NCBI GenBank assembly: GCA_947561395.2
Contig: OX387187.1
Coordinates: 19,077,829 to 19,141,828 of the forward strand
Source: Buxus sempervirens
Taxonomy: Eukaryota; Streptophyta; Magnoliopsida; Buxales; Buxaceae
Reading direction: 5' to 3'
DNA: 64,000 bases
Below the pieces are notes generated by a model. It did not search any database, was not told the origin of the DNA, and saw only the letters and a program-made list of their open reading frames with translations. Made by a program: the position numbers and the translations under genes. Below, in pieces: positions 24,871 to 37,370 of this stretch (the stretch's first letter is position 1; every line of letters begins with the position of its first letter).

Positions 24871-26741
24871 TGTAAAATCCTAAAATTTTAATTGTTAATT
24901 TAAAATTGAATTTTATAATTAATAATTAATTTATTGGTGGAAATTTCAGGAAATGAGGAATAAGATTATTCTGGGAATTCTTTCAGAAATTAAATGGAGA
25001 ATATATCTAAGGTAAGTGATTCAGTTATTTTGATTGGGATATATTGATGCATGAGACCATGTTATTATATTTTAGAAAATCTGTACTGGTTGGAAATGTA
25101 GGAATTGGTGGAATGGCGTGCAGCAAATCATTTAAAATTTTGTAAAGAGAGAATGGGTGGCAAACATGAGAATAAATAGCGGGAGTTAGTTGTGCTAGTT
25201 TGGTTCGTTGAAGCTGAAATTTTCTAGAAGAGAATTGGGATTAGAGAACCTAGTAGTTTCTGGAATTGAAAGAGGAAGGAGATATGAGAAGAATTGAAGA
25301 GAGGGAAGGAATCCTTTCAAGGCCTAAGGTTGCTGTATTGTAATTGGAGGAACTCAATGTTAAGAGCTGAATTCAGTTGCAAGACAATGAGGAATTCATA
25401 TAGATCAAAATAATTTCAGGTAAGGAAGATTTATCTATGCATTTGAGAGTTATTGTGGTGTTCTAGTTGAATTAGATTAGATTTGAGGGAGTTTATATGA
25501 TTTCTGAATTTTACATAGAATCAAAGGAGATCGCGGTGGTAAAAGCTCATATCCGGGAGATCCGTAGTAGAGGTAGTGATTTTTGAGCTTAATTAAGGTA
25601 AGTAGCACATTTCAAAATCAAATTATGCCTAGATTTCAAGTTAATTTCATGAGTGATCTCTATTTATGAACCGAATGTGTTTTATGTGAAATCCTTATAT
25701 TTGATGATCAATTCATTTGTTTATTGTGAGAATTAGTAGATCATGATTGATTAATGATTTAGGATGATATTAAAGTGTTTTAGATTGGTTTAAGGTTGAT
25801 CAGAAGTTTAATTTTAGTAAAATTTGCAAAACTTTGGAAAACAGTTTGCGAACATAGAAAATGGCCTAGCGCCTGGGATTGGGATCAAGCGCCAGTAGTT
25901 TTAATTTGGACGTCTAGGCCGCTCGAGTGGTAACCCGAGCATTCCACCTATGTTTTTTTTTTTTAATTTCAAAACCCAAGAGTCAAAATTTTGGTTAAAC
26001 CGAGTGCCCAAGTTGAGGCTCAAGCGCCATGCCAATCGTCGAATTATGAAAACTCAGTTCTTCTAACACCCTTTTGGACGCTCGAGTGCCACATCGAGTG
26101 TCCAATACAAAAAAATCCAGATTTGTGAATTTGACCTAGATTTCAATTTCCAACTGATTTTTTTGGCAAATCCAACACATATACAAGTAAGATTTGGGTA
26201 TTTAGAAGTAGTTTTTAGTGGCCAAATAATTTTATAAAAATTATAAAAGATTTTGGGTACGTTCTACCGAAATTGATCTTGGAATTAATTTTAAGAGAGA
26301 TTTGATTCTTCTTATTGGTTTTATTTGAATTGGATGGCTTCTACACCTGTAATAGTTGCCTTGGAACATGTTTTGAGTTATGGAATTGTATAAGAATGAT
26401 TTGCTGTTGATATGGGTAAGTTGAGCCTAATTTTGGATTTTTGATAAATTTGAGCTACTTGTCTTTATCTCATGATTAAGATGACTTTATTATTATTTTT
26501 GTTACTCGAAGTCAGCCTTGAGGGCATGTATTTGATATCCTCCATGATTGAGTGGATTTGGTCACGATGACCCATGATTATTTGATTGAGCACATTGGTT
26601 TATATGTTGGTTTGATTTATCTATTTGGCTTAGCTTGTCTTGGATCCATTGCTTAAGCTTGATAGTATAATGTGTTTACTTTGTTGCTATAATTGCATGG
26701 CTGTGAGTGTTGCCACAGCTGGTGTAGAGTAGCACCGAAAC

Positions 26742-27209
26742 TGTAACGATCTAACCCAGCAAGGTATTGTCCGTTTTGGGCCTAAGCCTGCACGGTTTTG
26801 TCTTCAAAAGGCACCTTGCTAGTTAGAGTGTTCTCCTTGACCCATATACCCTACTGGGATTTCATCCATTTCTGAAGTGGGATCAGGATGTCATAATCTC
26901 CCCCCTTAGGGCTGCACGTCCCCATGCAGTGGCCACCTAGAAGCCTGCCAACCCCTCATGGGCCCGCCCTAGTCTGTCTTGCCACCTTCTATAGGCAACG
27001 CCATGACCCACACCAGCCACGAACTATTGGACCCAAATCCAACTCTGATACCATTTGTAACAACCTAATCTAGTGAGGTATTGTCCATTTTGGGCCTAAA
27101 CTCGCATGGTTTTGTCCTCAAAAGGCGCTTCGCTAGTTAGAGTGTTCTCACTGACTCATATTCCCTACCGGGATTTCATCCGTTTCGGATGTGGGATTGA
27201 GATGTCATA
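26742..27209 (-). mobile_element. TRIM element (miniature LTR retrotransposon), TSD GAAAC
   Basis: 468 bp with two ~154-bp direct terminal repeats (26742-26895 and 27056-27209). Each carries TATTGTCC-TTTTGGGCCTAA and GATGTCATA. It is flanked by the exact duplication GAAAC (26737-26741 and 27210-27214). On the minus strand a primer site TGGTATCAGAGTT (27041-27053, initiator-Met type) lies next to one LTR and a polypurine tract GGGGGGAGAT (26896-26905) next to the other. Both are standard for TRIMs, which code for nothing and move by borrowed enzymes. The structure looks whole. Confidence 0.9.
27041..27053 (-). other. Primer-binding site of the TRIM
   Basis: TGGTATCAGAGTT on the minus strand, complementary to the 3' end of plant initiator tRNA-Met, two bases from the LTR. 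Confidence 0.85.
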
Positions 27210-27982
27210 GAAACCCTGAGTAGGCTAGTGTTGTCAATATCGAAACCCGGAGCAAGCCAGTATTGGATGACGAAACCCTGAGTAGGCCATCATTTCAGTA
27301 TCCGAAACCCTTAGTAGGCTGAATTATAACATGGAGGCATGGATTTGGCTATGGCATGGCTGTTACTCAACTAAAGTGAATTACATAACACTAGCCTATG
27401 TTGACATTTGATTTGCTTTGAGATATATCTATTTGGATATTTTAAACAGTAGGTTTCATTGACACATGTTACATGATTATATTCAGGTTTATTGGTTTCC
27501 ATATGATTGATATCAATATTATTTTTGAAATATCTATCATGGCATGTTTTAGAATTGTTGATAAATGTTTTAGCATGCATGTGTTACTTGTTGGGATATT
27601 TTTATCTCATACCTGTTTTGTTTTGTTTTCAGCTACTCTTGGAGATGATACGACTATCGGGCTAGGGCTGGAGGATCTATATAGAGAGGAGGATTATTTT
27701 GTGCAGTAGATCTAGTATGTGGTTGTATACTTGATGATTTGAACATGTGGACATTGGGAAATTTGGAGAGCATCAGACTAGTTAGATTTGATTCATGAGA
27801 TACTTTACTTGTGAAGTTGTTTAGACTTTATCCAAGCTTTAATAGAAAGTTTTAAATTTCCGCACTCTGATATATTGCTCATGAATTATTTTTGTGAGTT
27901 GGTATGAGCTTTTGGGCCCATACATAACACTCAGGGAATGTATTTATGTATTTAATGAACAAATCGGATCCGGGGCGTTACA

Positions 27983-28167
27983 TTGTGCGCTGAGGCAGTT
28001 CGGCAATTTCTGATTTTTCTTACTCGAGTGCAAAGTCCTGATTATTTTATTTATGATGATGCCATGAGACATTTATGCATAAGAGTGAGAAAAAGTTGCT
28101 TGATTTTAATTTGGGAAGAATGGTTATTATAGTCACATTTTATGATTCCTGGCTATTGGTCATAGGG
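27983..28167. other. Unclassified repeat piece between LTRs N and O
   Basis: Perhaps the tail of LTR M. Part of it (GAGTGAGAAAAAGTTGC...GAAGAATGG) resembles 39950-40000, so it may belong to another repeat family. Confidence 0.3.
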
Positions 28168-28360
28168 TGTAAAATCTTGAAATTTTAAATATTTAAGAAT
28201 TGGATTTTATAGACGGTTAGTTTGATCAAGAGGTATGATATTGCAAGGAATGAAGAATAAGAACAATATGAAAATTTTAGGCAAATCATATGGTGAAAAT
28301 TCAAATTCTTAAGGTAAGTAATTACTATTATTTAATTGGTTAAGACAAGGAATTCTGTAG
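28168..28360 (+). mobile_element. LTR fragment O (family 1 start)
   Basis: TGTAAAATCTTGAAATTTTAA, then about 190 bases matching the 5' part of the units at 24871 and 61813. Right edge approximate. Confidence 0.5.
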
Positions 28361-29406
28361 AGTGTCTAGCATACAGAAAAGAATGAATTCTCTGATCTAC
28401 CTACCTCACTCAGCTAGCAACAGAAGGAATTATCTTTGATAAACCGCTTGACTAAATGAAGAAAACATAAGTGCTCTCGCACCCAATCTAAGTCAACCTT
28501 TTGAGCCCCTTTACTAATAAGGATGCTTGGTTAAGAAAAGAAATGCGGTGATAGTCTCCGTTGATAACTTTTTTCATTGGAAAATCCTACAAGGATTCAA
28601 TTTAGTGTGATGTCGTACCTATAACGGACCGAACCCCCACCAATAACTCTATCATCTCTTTCTTTGGCAACCATGGCAATTCGATCGTAAGTTGATTCTC
28701 TGTATTGAACAAGATAGAAAATAACATTTTGGAATGCAAGCTGAGAATTTTCTGACTAGGTGAAAGTTTGAAATGGAAGCTCAAGACACAAGGCTAGGGT
28801 ATGGTACTAAAGACGCTAGCCCCTATTTCGAAAGGGCACTCCTATGTCTTCCAAGTCTAGCAAATTGCAGTCTCCGAAGTCCTTGATCGATGGTCCCCAT
28901 TAGCATTAGTGCCAATTAGCAGCCACTTTTTTTGGAAGGCGAGGGTGGTTGTAGATCAGATCATGGATTCCATGGTAGCTGTAGTTCTAGCTCTACATTA
29001 GGAGCACGAGGGCTCTTTCTATCTAAAAGAGGTGAAGACTCAAGTGGATTTCATTCCCTTTCGTTTGGAACTGCCTAAACTAGATAAGAGGGGAATAGCC
29101 AATCATTCATTGGTTGACCTGCAAAGGATAGAGAACTAAAGAACCTGCCTCCCACCGTCCATAAAGTAGTCTTCGTTTGACCTGGACTTAAGAGCCCATC
29201 TCTTTTCCTTGCCTTCAAATGAAAAGCTCTTCCGTCTTGCCTTCCTTGAGATTCGAATAGTATTTCATGCCTCGAATCCCCGAGATGGCATGAGTTTGAG
29301 ATTGTCAAATCAACCAGTTCGACTGGGTCAGAAGAGTTAGTCCAGCCTTTCAATGGTTACGGATCCATAAGAAGCTAGACCACAGATATTTACAAATAAT
29401 ATGGAA

Positions 29407-29482
<76 letters not shown>

Positions 29483-29566
29483 CCTTATATTTTTATCAAT
29501 CCCCTAGCTTCTGTCTACCCTGATGAAGAGAGAGTGAAAGATAGAGATGGGCTTCCACTCCTATCC
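28361..29566. other. Probable mitochondrial-origin DNA, part 1
   Basis: Composition changes sharply here: mixed GC, few A/T runs, many GAAAG/CTTTC words, typical of plant mitochondrial intergenic DNA. No mitochondrial gene is recognisable, so the call is by texture only. It continues at 32228 after an LTR insertion. A long (TA)n lies at 29410-29481. Confidence 0.4.
29410..29481. repeat. (TA)n microsatellite, ~36 units
   Basis: Uninterrupted alternating TA. Its length in the assembly may not be exact. Confidence 0.95.
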
Positions 29567-32222
29567 TATAAAACCCCGAATTTTGGTATTTCCATTTGAA
29601 GAATAATTAGTAAATCATTTCATTTATATGTTGGATTTTCAGGTGGAGGCTAATCAAGGGTAATATGGGAATTTCATAAAAGTAGGTTTATGTATATTTC
29701 GGGTAAGTAAGATTATAGTTTATTGTAAAAAAATATTGCTTAGAATATTTTTAGAAATAAACTATAGTAGGGTCAATCTTGTGTTGAGTGGATAATATAT
29801 TGATCAAACAATGATGGATGGATGGTGTAGGTGATATGGTGGTGGAGCACTACACATGATCAAAAAGGAAATAAAAGGTTTTGTATAACGTAAGGAAATT
29901 GTGTCGCCGAGCGTTACCAACAGTTGGTTCGCCAAGCGTTTCCAACCGTTTCGACCGCTCATATTTGAAGAAGTGTAAACAAATGTAAACGTAGATCTGA
30001 GAGTTGAGAAAGAGTGGAAAGAATTATTTTGGAAGAAAGAAGAAAACGTCTATTTCTGTGGGAGCAAGAAGCGTCCAAGTTCAGATCAGAAATTTTCAAT
30101 CGTCGGGAAACTTCAGAGAGCTGTCAAGTTACTGATTGGGAGTGTTTTCTGTGGAGTTGGGTTTCAACATCAAAGAGGCAAGTAGTTTTCTTTCGATAAT
30201 TGTTTGTTTTCGGTATATTTCCAGATCCTATAAATTGTAGAATCATGTTAGAAGTAAAGTTACAGGTTTTGTTTACATGCTGAATGTATGATATTTTTTA
30301 TGGAGGATGATCTGGTTAATTAAGTCCAAAAGAGGTTTAATGAGTTGTTAAGGATTTGGGTATTGTATTAGAGTTTTTTTTAGGTTTGATGTTGATTCAA
30401 AATGGTGGATTAGGCTTGGTTGCAAGTCTGGAATTTTTAGCGAGTCGAGAAGAACCTGGTGCCAACCTAAAGCAGTTGGGCGCTAACCTCAAATAGGTTA
30501 GTGCCAGATCCCAAAATATAACTAGCGCTAAGGGAAAACATCTGGCACCAACCTTACCAGGTTAGCGCCAGACTAAGAAAATGAACTGCCGCTAAGGGCT
30601 TGGACCTGGCGCCAACCTCACCAGGTTAGAGCCAGATGTGCAGGTTAGCGCCCAAGCAAAAATTGTTAAGAAACCTGCGGCTGTTTTGGAAATTTAGTCT
30701 AATGATATTTTAAGCATTCTAAATATCTTAAAACAAGATTATGGAAGATCAATAACATGTAAGGAGATTAGATTCTTTTAAAAATCAGATTATGATTCTG
30801 GGAATTGTGAACCTTGTTGGGAGTCATAATACTAAATACATGTTTAAATTTCTGCAGCAGATATTGATAACTTTTATTAGCTTATCTTGTTGTCAACTCT
30901 TTAGTTGCTACACTTGAGTTGTGCAATAATAAATCAAGGATTCTAGAACTGTTATGAGGTTATACAAATTTATTTTACCAATAAAAATCTGCGGAGTAAT
31001 ATATATTAACATCAATTAGAAGAAGATAGCAAATCTGAATTCTTCCACATAGAAGAATGAAAAATGGGAGAATGCTGGAGCAGATTTTACCCTGTATCTC
31101 GATGGGTTTCTAGTATTGATAGTAACCTGTAGAAATCAGTATTATCAACAAGGTTTAAAGCATAGGGAGTCTTAGACCTAATTAGCAAAGTACTAATAGA
31201 TTTTACTTTCTAATTTAGGAGGAATGGGCGTTTGGAAATTGTGGCACTGTTTTCATTGCACATTATTATTGCTGAACTTTTATTATGAGCTGATATGTTT
31301 ACGTACTATGGATTCTCCGTGTATTCATTTGTTTCCGTTTTGACGAAATTGTAAGTATTTCCGAGATAAGTACCAAGTATTGATATTTTCTGTTGAATGG
31401 CTTTGGTGAGTATATAAAAACAGAATTCGATATTATTCACCACAAAAATACCTTCATTCACTATAAGCATGATTTTATACTATACTTGCATTGAATATGA
31501 TAATTTTTCCAAAGTATTAAGGGCGAGACTTAGTGTGGATCCATAATCTAGTTGTAGGTGAAATTTGTACTTTTTGTTTGGATTAAGTCTAGGGTTCCTT
31601 TATGCATTTCCTCCATGATGGAGAGGCCTTCCATAAGGGAAGTGCTGCAGCAACTCCCTTTCCACCATGAGGGTGAGGTAACACGAGTATTTCCGCCATT
31701 AGGGCGATGAATTGGTTGTTTGAGCTGTTGCAGTATTTCGACTGGATTGTCTGGAACACTAGGGCTTAGCCACTCAAAATAGACAAACTTCACGAGTCCC
31801 AACCTATGCATGTTTTGGAACTGTTATAACTGTATTTTGTGCATTCATTGCTACTTGCTAAGATAGTTGTATCTCACTATTTTGTTTTGTTTTGTTTTAT
31901 TTTCAGATCTCGGTGAGGACGATACCAGGGGTGTTGATATTCCGGCAGATTACCCTGAGTATTGTGAGGAAGATTTCTACGTGGAGTAGACATTTTACTT
32001 TAGTTGTTTAGATTACATTTTGGACATTGTGAGTTGTACTTCATGGATTCTTTTTACTTAAATTGGATGGTGATTGGGATTAGTGAACATTTATATTATG
32101 TTATTGAATCTTTATGTTCTTTATTTCATGTTTTCCCTTACTCTGTTGATCCTGTGGAATTATATTTAACCTTCGGGTACGAGTTACAGTTATTTCCCGT
32201 AACCTGGATTCGGGGTGTTACA
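29567..32222 (+). mobile_element. Solo LTR F (family 1), TSD TATCC
   Basis: 2656 bp, ending ATTCGGGGTGTTACA and beginning TATAAAACCCCGAATTTTGG. The exact 5-bp duplication TATCC (29562-29566 and 32223-32227) fixes both ends. A GC-rich donor-like AAAGAGGCAAGTAG is at about 30172-30185. Hairpin-forming CTGGCGCCAACCT/AGGTTAGCGCCAG repeats occupy 30455-30660. A hairpin/acceptor module is at 31841-31906, followed by an open stretch to 31989 ending CEEDFYVE. No gag or pol. Confidence 0.85.
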
Positions 32223-32227
32223 TATCC

Positions 32228-32631
32228 CTTCGGCCCAGATATTGGATAACCTGTCCCAACCTAAGCTGCAAAAGATGTTTGACCACTCCTGCCTTTGAAA
32301 GAAAGATAAGGTTTCGGGCTTTGAATGCACTCTTCTTTTTTCCCCTCCTGGTCCCAGATATTATACAACCTTATGAATCAAGAAAGATCAGGTGCAAGAA
32401 GAGATGTTCTTCAATGAAGGGTTACTCAAGGGTTCTCCAAAGAGGGATTTTCATTCGATCAATCGCTTTTAGGGCTTCTTTTCCACACTACTATATAATT
32501 CCTTATCAAGGCATGAAATACTATTCTTGCCCCCACCTTCCTATTCTTTAATGGAAAGACTTTCAAAATATGTGAAATACTCTGCTTTTTTTAGGGATAA
32601 CTAAAGTTGACTAAGACCTTCTTATGCCCCT
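32228..32631. other. Probable mitochondrial-origin DNA, part 2
   Basis: Continues part 1 directly across LTR F (the TATCC duplication marks the joint) with the same texture. No gene recognised. Confidence 0.4.
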
Positions 32632-33270
32632 TGTAAGCACCTCATTTTTGCGCTCCCATAAAAACCATAAATGCAAGCCCAGCTAAAAAGTCAAACACCG
32701 AGGGGTGAAAAGTTGACCTTTCAATCAAATAAAATTTGGCCACCTCGCTCTATACCATTGGATAGAGAATCTCGACACGGTTCCAACGCAACTGAGTTTG
32801 CAGGAATCAAGGTCCGGATGAAGGTTCTGCGGGCGGTCAAACTTGAGCAGAGCCAAAAGTTGACTTTCTGCTAAAATCCGATCCAGAGGCCTACCCCTAG
32901 GTCATTGGATAGAGGGCGCCGATACGATTCTAACGCAACTAAGTTTGCCCAGATGAAGAAAATATGAGCTGACGAAATTCTCGAGCAACAAAACCGGCAA
33001 TCTGCGCACGTGGCAAAAAGCTGCACACGTGGCGAGTCGCGCAGGAAAATATCTCAGGGATCAAATCCGTAAATATCCAAATATACGAAATATCCCAAGG
33101 ACTAAATCTATAAAAATCCAAGAATATCGGATTGAATTGAAAATTACCCGGGATTAAATCTTAATTTTCGGATTCTTTAGACAAACGAGCGGCCGCATTT
33201 AATGATTTTTCATCATGCGGTCGCTCGAGCAGACGTGGCAAGCAAGTGGGCGCCCCCTCTTTTTTTTCCT

Positions 33271-33278
33271 TATATAAG
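33271..33278 (+). promoter_or_regulatory. TATA box of LTR R
   Basis: TATATAAG in a T-rich context about 640 bases into the LTR, followed by a GC-rich leader (GCCGCGCGAC). Confidence 0.5.
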
Positions 33279-34301
33279 CCGCGCGACTTTTCGCGCAGGG
33301 GGTTGGAAGATTTTTCGAAAAAAAAAGCTAAGTGTTCGGCATTTTTGCTTGGCAGCTCTCGGGTTGGAGGTTTCTGGGTGTCGGCTCCCTTTGCTCGAGC
33401 CTTCTTCCTCATCCCCCTTGCTCAAAACCCTCTCGGCATACCTCTCCTGGCCTCCACCCTCTGACAGAAGCCCCTCCGACCCCATTCCCTCTCTTCCTCT
33501 TCTTCCTCATCAAACCCGAAGGAGATAAACCCTAAGGAGATCTTGCTGTGGGCGTGGAGAGGTGTTGCTCCGGTGGCTGCTCGCACAAGGAGGCTCCACC
33601 CACGTCGAATAGGTGTTGAAACATCCAGGTAATGTTCCCGACGAACTCCTGTACAAAATAAATAAGTTCATTGCGATATCCTGTTTTCCAGCATTTTTGT
33701 TTTTCACCGCTATTATTTGTCTGATTGATTCGAAGGGGGAGCATGTTCCCCCATGAGTTCTACCTCTCTGTTGTATCCCATAAAGCCCCCAGTTCCCTTC
33801 CTTGCATGTTCTGTTAGTGTTTAGGTGTTCGGATTTGCAGGTTTGCAAGGAGGTTTGATTTTCATAAAATGTGTTTAGATTAAATCCAAAACTAGTTGGG
33901 AAGTGTTCTGGGCATATTAGGAGACTAGTGGAACAAGTACAAGCCGAAAAAAATCGGCCAGAGATGGATATCTCGAAGAAACAGAGAGTTAAAAATCGCA
34001 GTGAGCTGCCGCCCACTTGGCGCTCACTTGCGCTCACTTAGGAAGTAGGCGCCCTTTTAATTTCACCATCCGCCGAGCTGGCGCCCACTTGGCGCTCAGC
34101 TCACGCTCACTTAAAACCATGTGTAATTCTGGCGCCCATCTCGCGCTCACCTCCCGCCCAGCTCGTGCTCACTTAGTATCGAGTGAGCGCCAGGTCAAAA
34201 ATTTTGCTTGGTTCTTAGCGCCTACTGGAGCTCACTTCAGGAAGTGAGCGCATACCCCTAAAACAGGCCAATTGCTAGATTTTTGGGAAAATTCCAAAAT
34301 G

Positions 34302-34319
34302 CCCCCCCCCCCCCCCCCC
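34302..34319. repeat. Poly-C run (18 nt)
   Basis: Uninterrupted cytosines; the length may be uncertain in the assembly. Confidence 0.9.
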
Positions 34320-35403
34320 GCACCCCCACCCCCTTTGTTCGCTGCGCATCCAACTCGTACCTTGGTACAGGGCCTCCCCTTGGACCCAGCACAATGAGCT
34401 AGTTTTTTTTCTGACAGAGTGTCCATCTTGTGTTTTTTTTTTTCTGTGATTATTGCTAGATGTGAATGCCATTTCCGAGCCGAACCGGATAAACCAATAG
34501 GGTTTCTGGGTCACCCAGAAACCCAATGTGGGACTTGGACCCCCGATCCAACTTGATTTCCAGTGGGCCTTCCAATGGGGCCCACCCGGCCCAATAAACA
34601 TGTATGCATGCAACTTAATCAAGATAAGCAAAATTAACCGATTAAATCGGACGGGCCAAACCTAAGGCGGTCTACCCGAACCGGACTTGTGAAATTGACG
34701 TATGAAATGCATGGTTTGGCCGAGACCAAGGGCAAGGGCCTACCGGGCCCGCCAAAGCCCACCAACCGAACCAAGGAAGGGTGAAAACCCTAACTTCTGG
34801 TAACTTGGGCTTACAAACCCAGATTTGGACTACGGTCCCCAAGCCTAGTGTCCAAGTCACTTTGGCAGATTAAAAAGATAAATCCAATAAAAATACTTGG
34901 CCACCATGTGGGCCCACCTTAGGGGCCCATGAACCTATCCGGCCCACCTTTTCATGAAAAACACTTAAATTTTAAATCTGAACCTAAAGTAAAATCAATT
35001 GAACTAACCAAAGCCCAAAGGACCTCTCAAGCTAGACTGAGGTCCACAAGGGTACACGGGCTTGACTAAGCCCACCAAGGATACCGTGGGCCTTCCAACG
35101 GGGCCCACCCAACCAGACTCAGATCACCTAAGTAATCAAGATAAAAGCAATTAAAGGGACCCACACCACTCAGGTGGTCCCGCCAGACTTAACCAAACTG
35201 CATATCGGATTAGGAATCAGGTGAGACCAATGTAAGCTGACTCAAACCAGGGAACCCACGGGACCCGTCATCCGACGGGGTGGACCGGGGTGTCTACGGA
35301 CTTCCCCGAACCACAACCGAGACCCTACTTAGAATCTCAAGCCGCAGACCAAAAGCCCTAATAGACAAGATTAGGCACCCAGGTGTCCGCCTGCACCCCA
35401 TCA

Positions 35404-35519
35404 GGCGGTGGCGACTCCGAATTTTCCCGTGCTGCGTTTCCGACGCGCGCACACCCCTTTCAAACCTTTTTGATAGTATTTCCTCTTACTTTTCAAATGA
35501 TCTTGGTCGCCTCGTGTGA
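35404..35519 (+). mobile_element. Primer site and start of internal region of element R
   Basis: GGCGG, then TGGCGACTCC, then about 100 bases of leader before mitochondrial-like texture resumes near 35520. Only this short piece of the internal region is present. Confidence 0.45.
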
Positions 35520-36525
35520 GATTCAAGAAGGGAGTATGATCTACGTTCAAGCAACAGCAGACCTATACTCCTTCATCCCCTACCTGAGGTCGAGCAAGAG
35601 GGATTTCAACAGATAGAGAAGAGTGCTTCTACACTTTGATTGCCTGGGCTTACCCAGATATCGATGAATAACTTGCCAAAGAAAGAGGAGGAGATAGAAC
35701 ACATGTCCAGCATTTGCCCTCCTCGGATTGAGAAATGAAGGATAAGTGCCCTGCCTGGAAGAGTAGAATAGACTCGACTTGTCTTCCACTCTTACTATAA
35801 TTGATGGATAGAAGGCGAAAGCAGCCGGGTGAGACTAGCTTTGAAAGCGATGGAACCGACAGTATAATGTAAAGGCAGAGGTTGGCATACCATATCATGG
35901 TGCCCGGAACCCAGTTGGAATGCTAGGACCAGTCAACTAGTGAACTAAAAGCCTACTGATACAAGCAAGCATTGAACTAAAAACTAAGCGTTCACTACAA
36001 AGATCCTTTCCCCATCTAGGCGTGAAACAACTAATGAGTAGAGGATCACCAATACCCCCCAAAGCCTTGGAAAGGTCAATTGCTTCTCTTGACTCCTGCC
36101 CTGTCCAGGTTGTTGGACTAGATATTTGAAAACCTGGGCTTGGCACTAATACCTAAAAACCTTATTTTTGATAAACTAGAACAGATACATAAGCCTTTTT
36201 TCTGGAAACCAAATCCATTGCTTCTTCTAGTGATGCTGCCTAAACTGGCTTTGTAGGATCTATGTTTCCCCAATATCAGAGGGATTATCGACCAACCCGG
36301 GAAGAGCAAGGATAGAAGACAAAGCATTGAATCCAACCTCCTGCCCTCTGGCTTGATTGACTACTCCATTCATCACCTACCGCGGACACCTTGACTCCCA
36401 GCTTTCAACCCTTTCCCTTTGGATTGGGTTTACCATGAAAGAAATATTCTTTAATGCCTCTGGGGGCAACCGCCTTTAAACCCGACCTTCCCCTGCCTCT
36501 GCAGAACCTATAGGGATTTCTTATA
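35520..36525. other. Probable mitochondrial-origin DNA, part 3
   Basis: Same texture as 28361-29566 and 32228-32631, for example GAAAGCAGCCGGGTGAGAC near 35818. No gene recognised. The right boundary with LTR H is about 36526. Confidence 0.4.
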
Positions 36526-37194
36526 CTTTCAACTATCCACATGTCATGGTTTCATCGATTAATATTAGCATAAACTATGTTTCACCGAGCATGCATGTGT
36601 TGTTTACTGAGACATTCGTCTCACAGTTGTTTTATCATCTTATTTTCAAAGCTGTCGACATCCGGTGTGAAGGACTGGACCAGGGACCGAGGAAAGGATA
36701 AGGCACTTGGGTATAGAGAGGAAGACTTTTATAGGCCTACTTAGGATGTTACTTTGTTTTTGTTGTACTTTTGGATTGTAAACCTTCTAACTGAGAGGAG
36801 CGATTAGTTACCTACTATTTTGTAATAGCTAAGTAGTTTTTCTTTTATACAATTACACACTTGATATGCACAAGCTTGAACTGTATATCACTTGCACTTG
36901 TCTTAGGAAAAAGTTTTTAAATTATTCGCATTTTATTAGGTCGACAGACCAACCTGTGACGACCAGGGATAGGGGGATGCCTTGGAGGGGCATATGTAAA
37001 ACCCCAAAATTTTTACATGATTATTGTTTATGAGAATTAATAAGTCTGTATGGGTGAAATTTTCAGAGGTCTGTAAAGTAGGGGTATATTGGGGATTCAA
37101 GACATTAAGCGTGGAAACAAGATAAATTAAGGTTAGTAATGTGCTAATAATAATTAGGATTATTATTCTGTTTGAATTCAGTCGTTTTAAAATA

Positions 37195-37198
<4 letters not shown>

Positions 37199-37230
<32 letters not shown>
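37199..37230. repeat. (GT)n microsatellite
   Basis: About 16 GT units just upstream of the TATA box of LTR G. Confidence 0.95.
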
Positions 37231-37233
<3 letters not shown>

Positions 37234-37362
37234 ATTAGGTGGAGAATCAATTCGGTAGATCAAATGGCTGGGGAAGCTACGCATGTAGGGAGATGCGTGG
37301 GCGAGCATACAGCGAACCATGAGTTTAGTTGGTTGAGCACAAAAAAAAAAAAATAGGGCGAG

Positions 37363-37370
37363 TATAAATA
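37363..37370 (+). promoter_or_regulatory. TATA box of LTR G
   Basis: TATAAATA about 370 bases into the LTR, matching 391-398 in LTR A and 62360-62367 in LTR J. Confidence 0.55.

Larger units (their letters stand above)
24871..27982 (+). mobile_element. LTR unit N (family 1), carrying a TRIM
   Basis: TGTAAAATCC...GGGGCGTTACA; about 2.64 kb without the nested TRIM. A donor-like AATTAAGGTAAGTAGCAC is at about 25598, a GC cluster at 25866-26100, GAAACCCTGAGTAGG repeats near 26737 and 27210-27330, and a hairpin/acceptor module at 27573-27632. A terminal open frame to 27709 ends LYREEDYFVQ. Flanking 5-mers (TCATG/TTGTG) match only at three positions, so the duplication is either eroded or absent. 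Confidence 0.7.
32632..35403 (+). mobile_element. Tat/Ogre-like Gypsy LTR R
   Basis: TGTAAGCACCTCATTTTTGCG...CACCCCATCA, about 2.77 kb, followed after five bases by TGGCGACTCC (35409-35418), the tRNA-Arg-type primer site expected of Tat/Ogre elements. A TATA box (TATATAAG) is at 33271-33278. A cluster of GCGCTCACTT/GGCGCCCA words lies at 34015-34260 and a poly-C run at 34302-34319. The second LTR and coding region are absent. Part of a broken element. Confidence 0.65.

Noticed and set aside
33510-34037. 175-codon minus-strand frame within LTR R
   Set aside because: It lies antisense across the LTR leader, has no recognisable domain, and ends inside the GC-rich repeat cluster.
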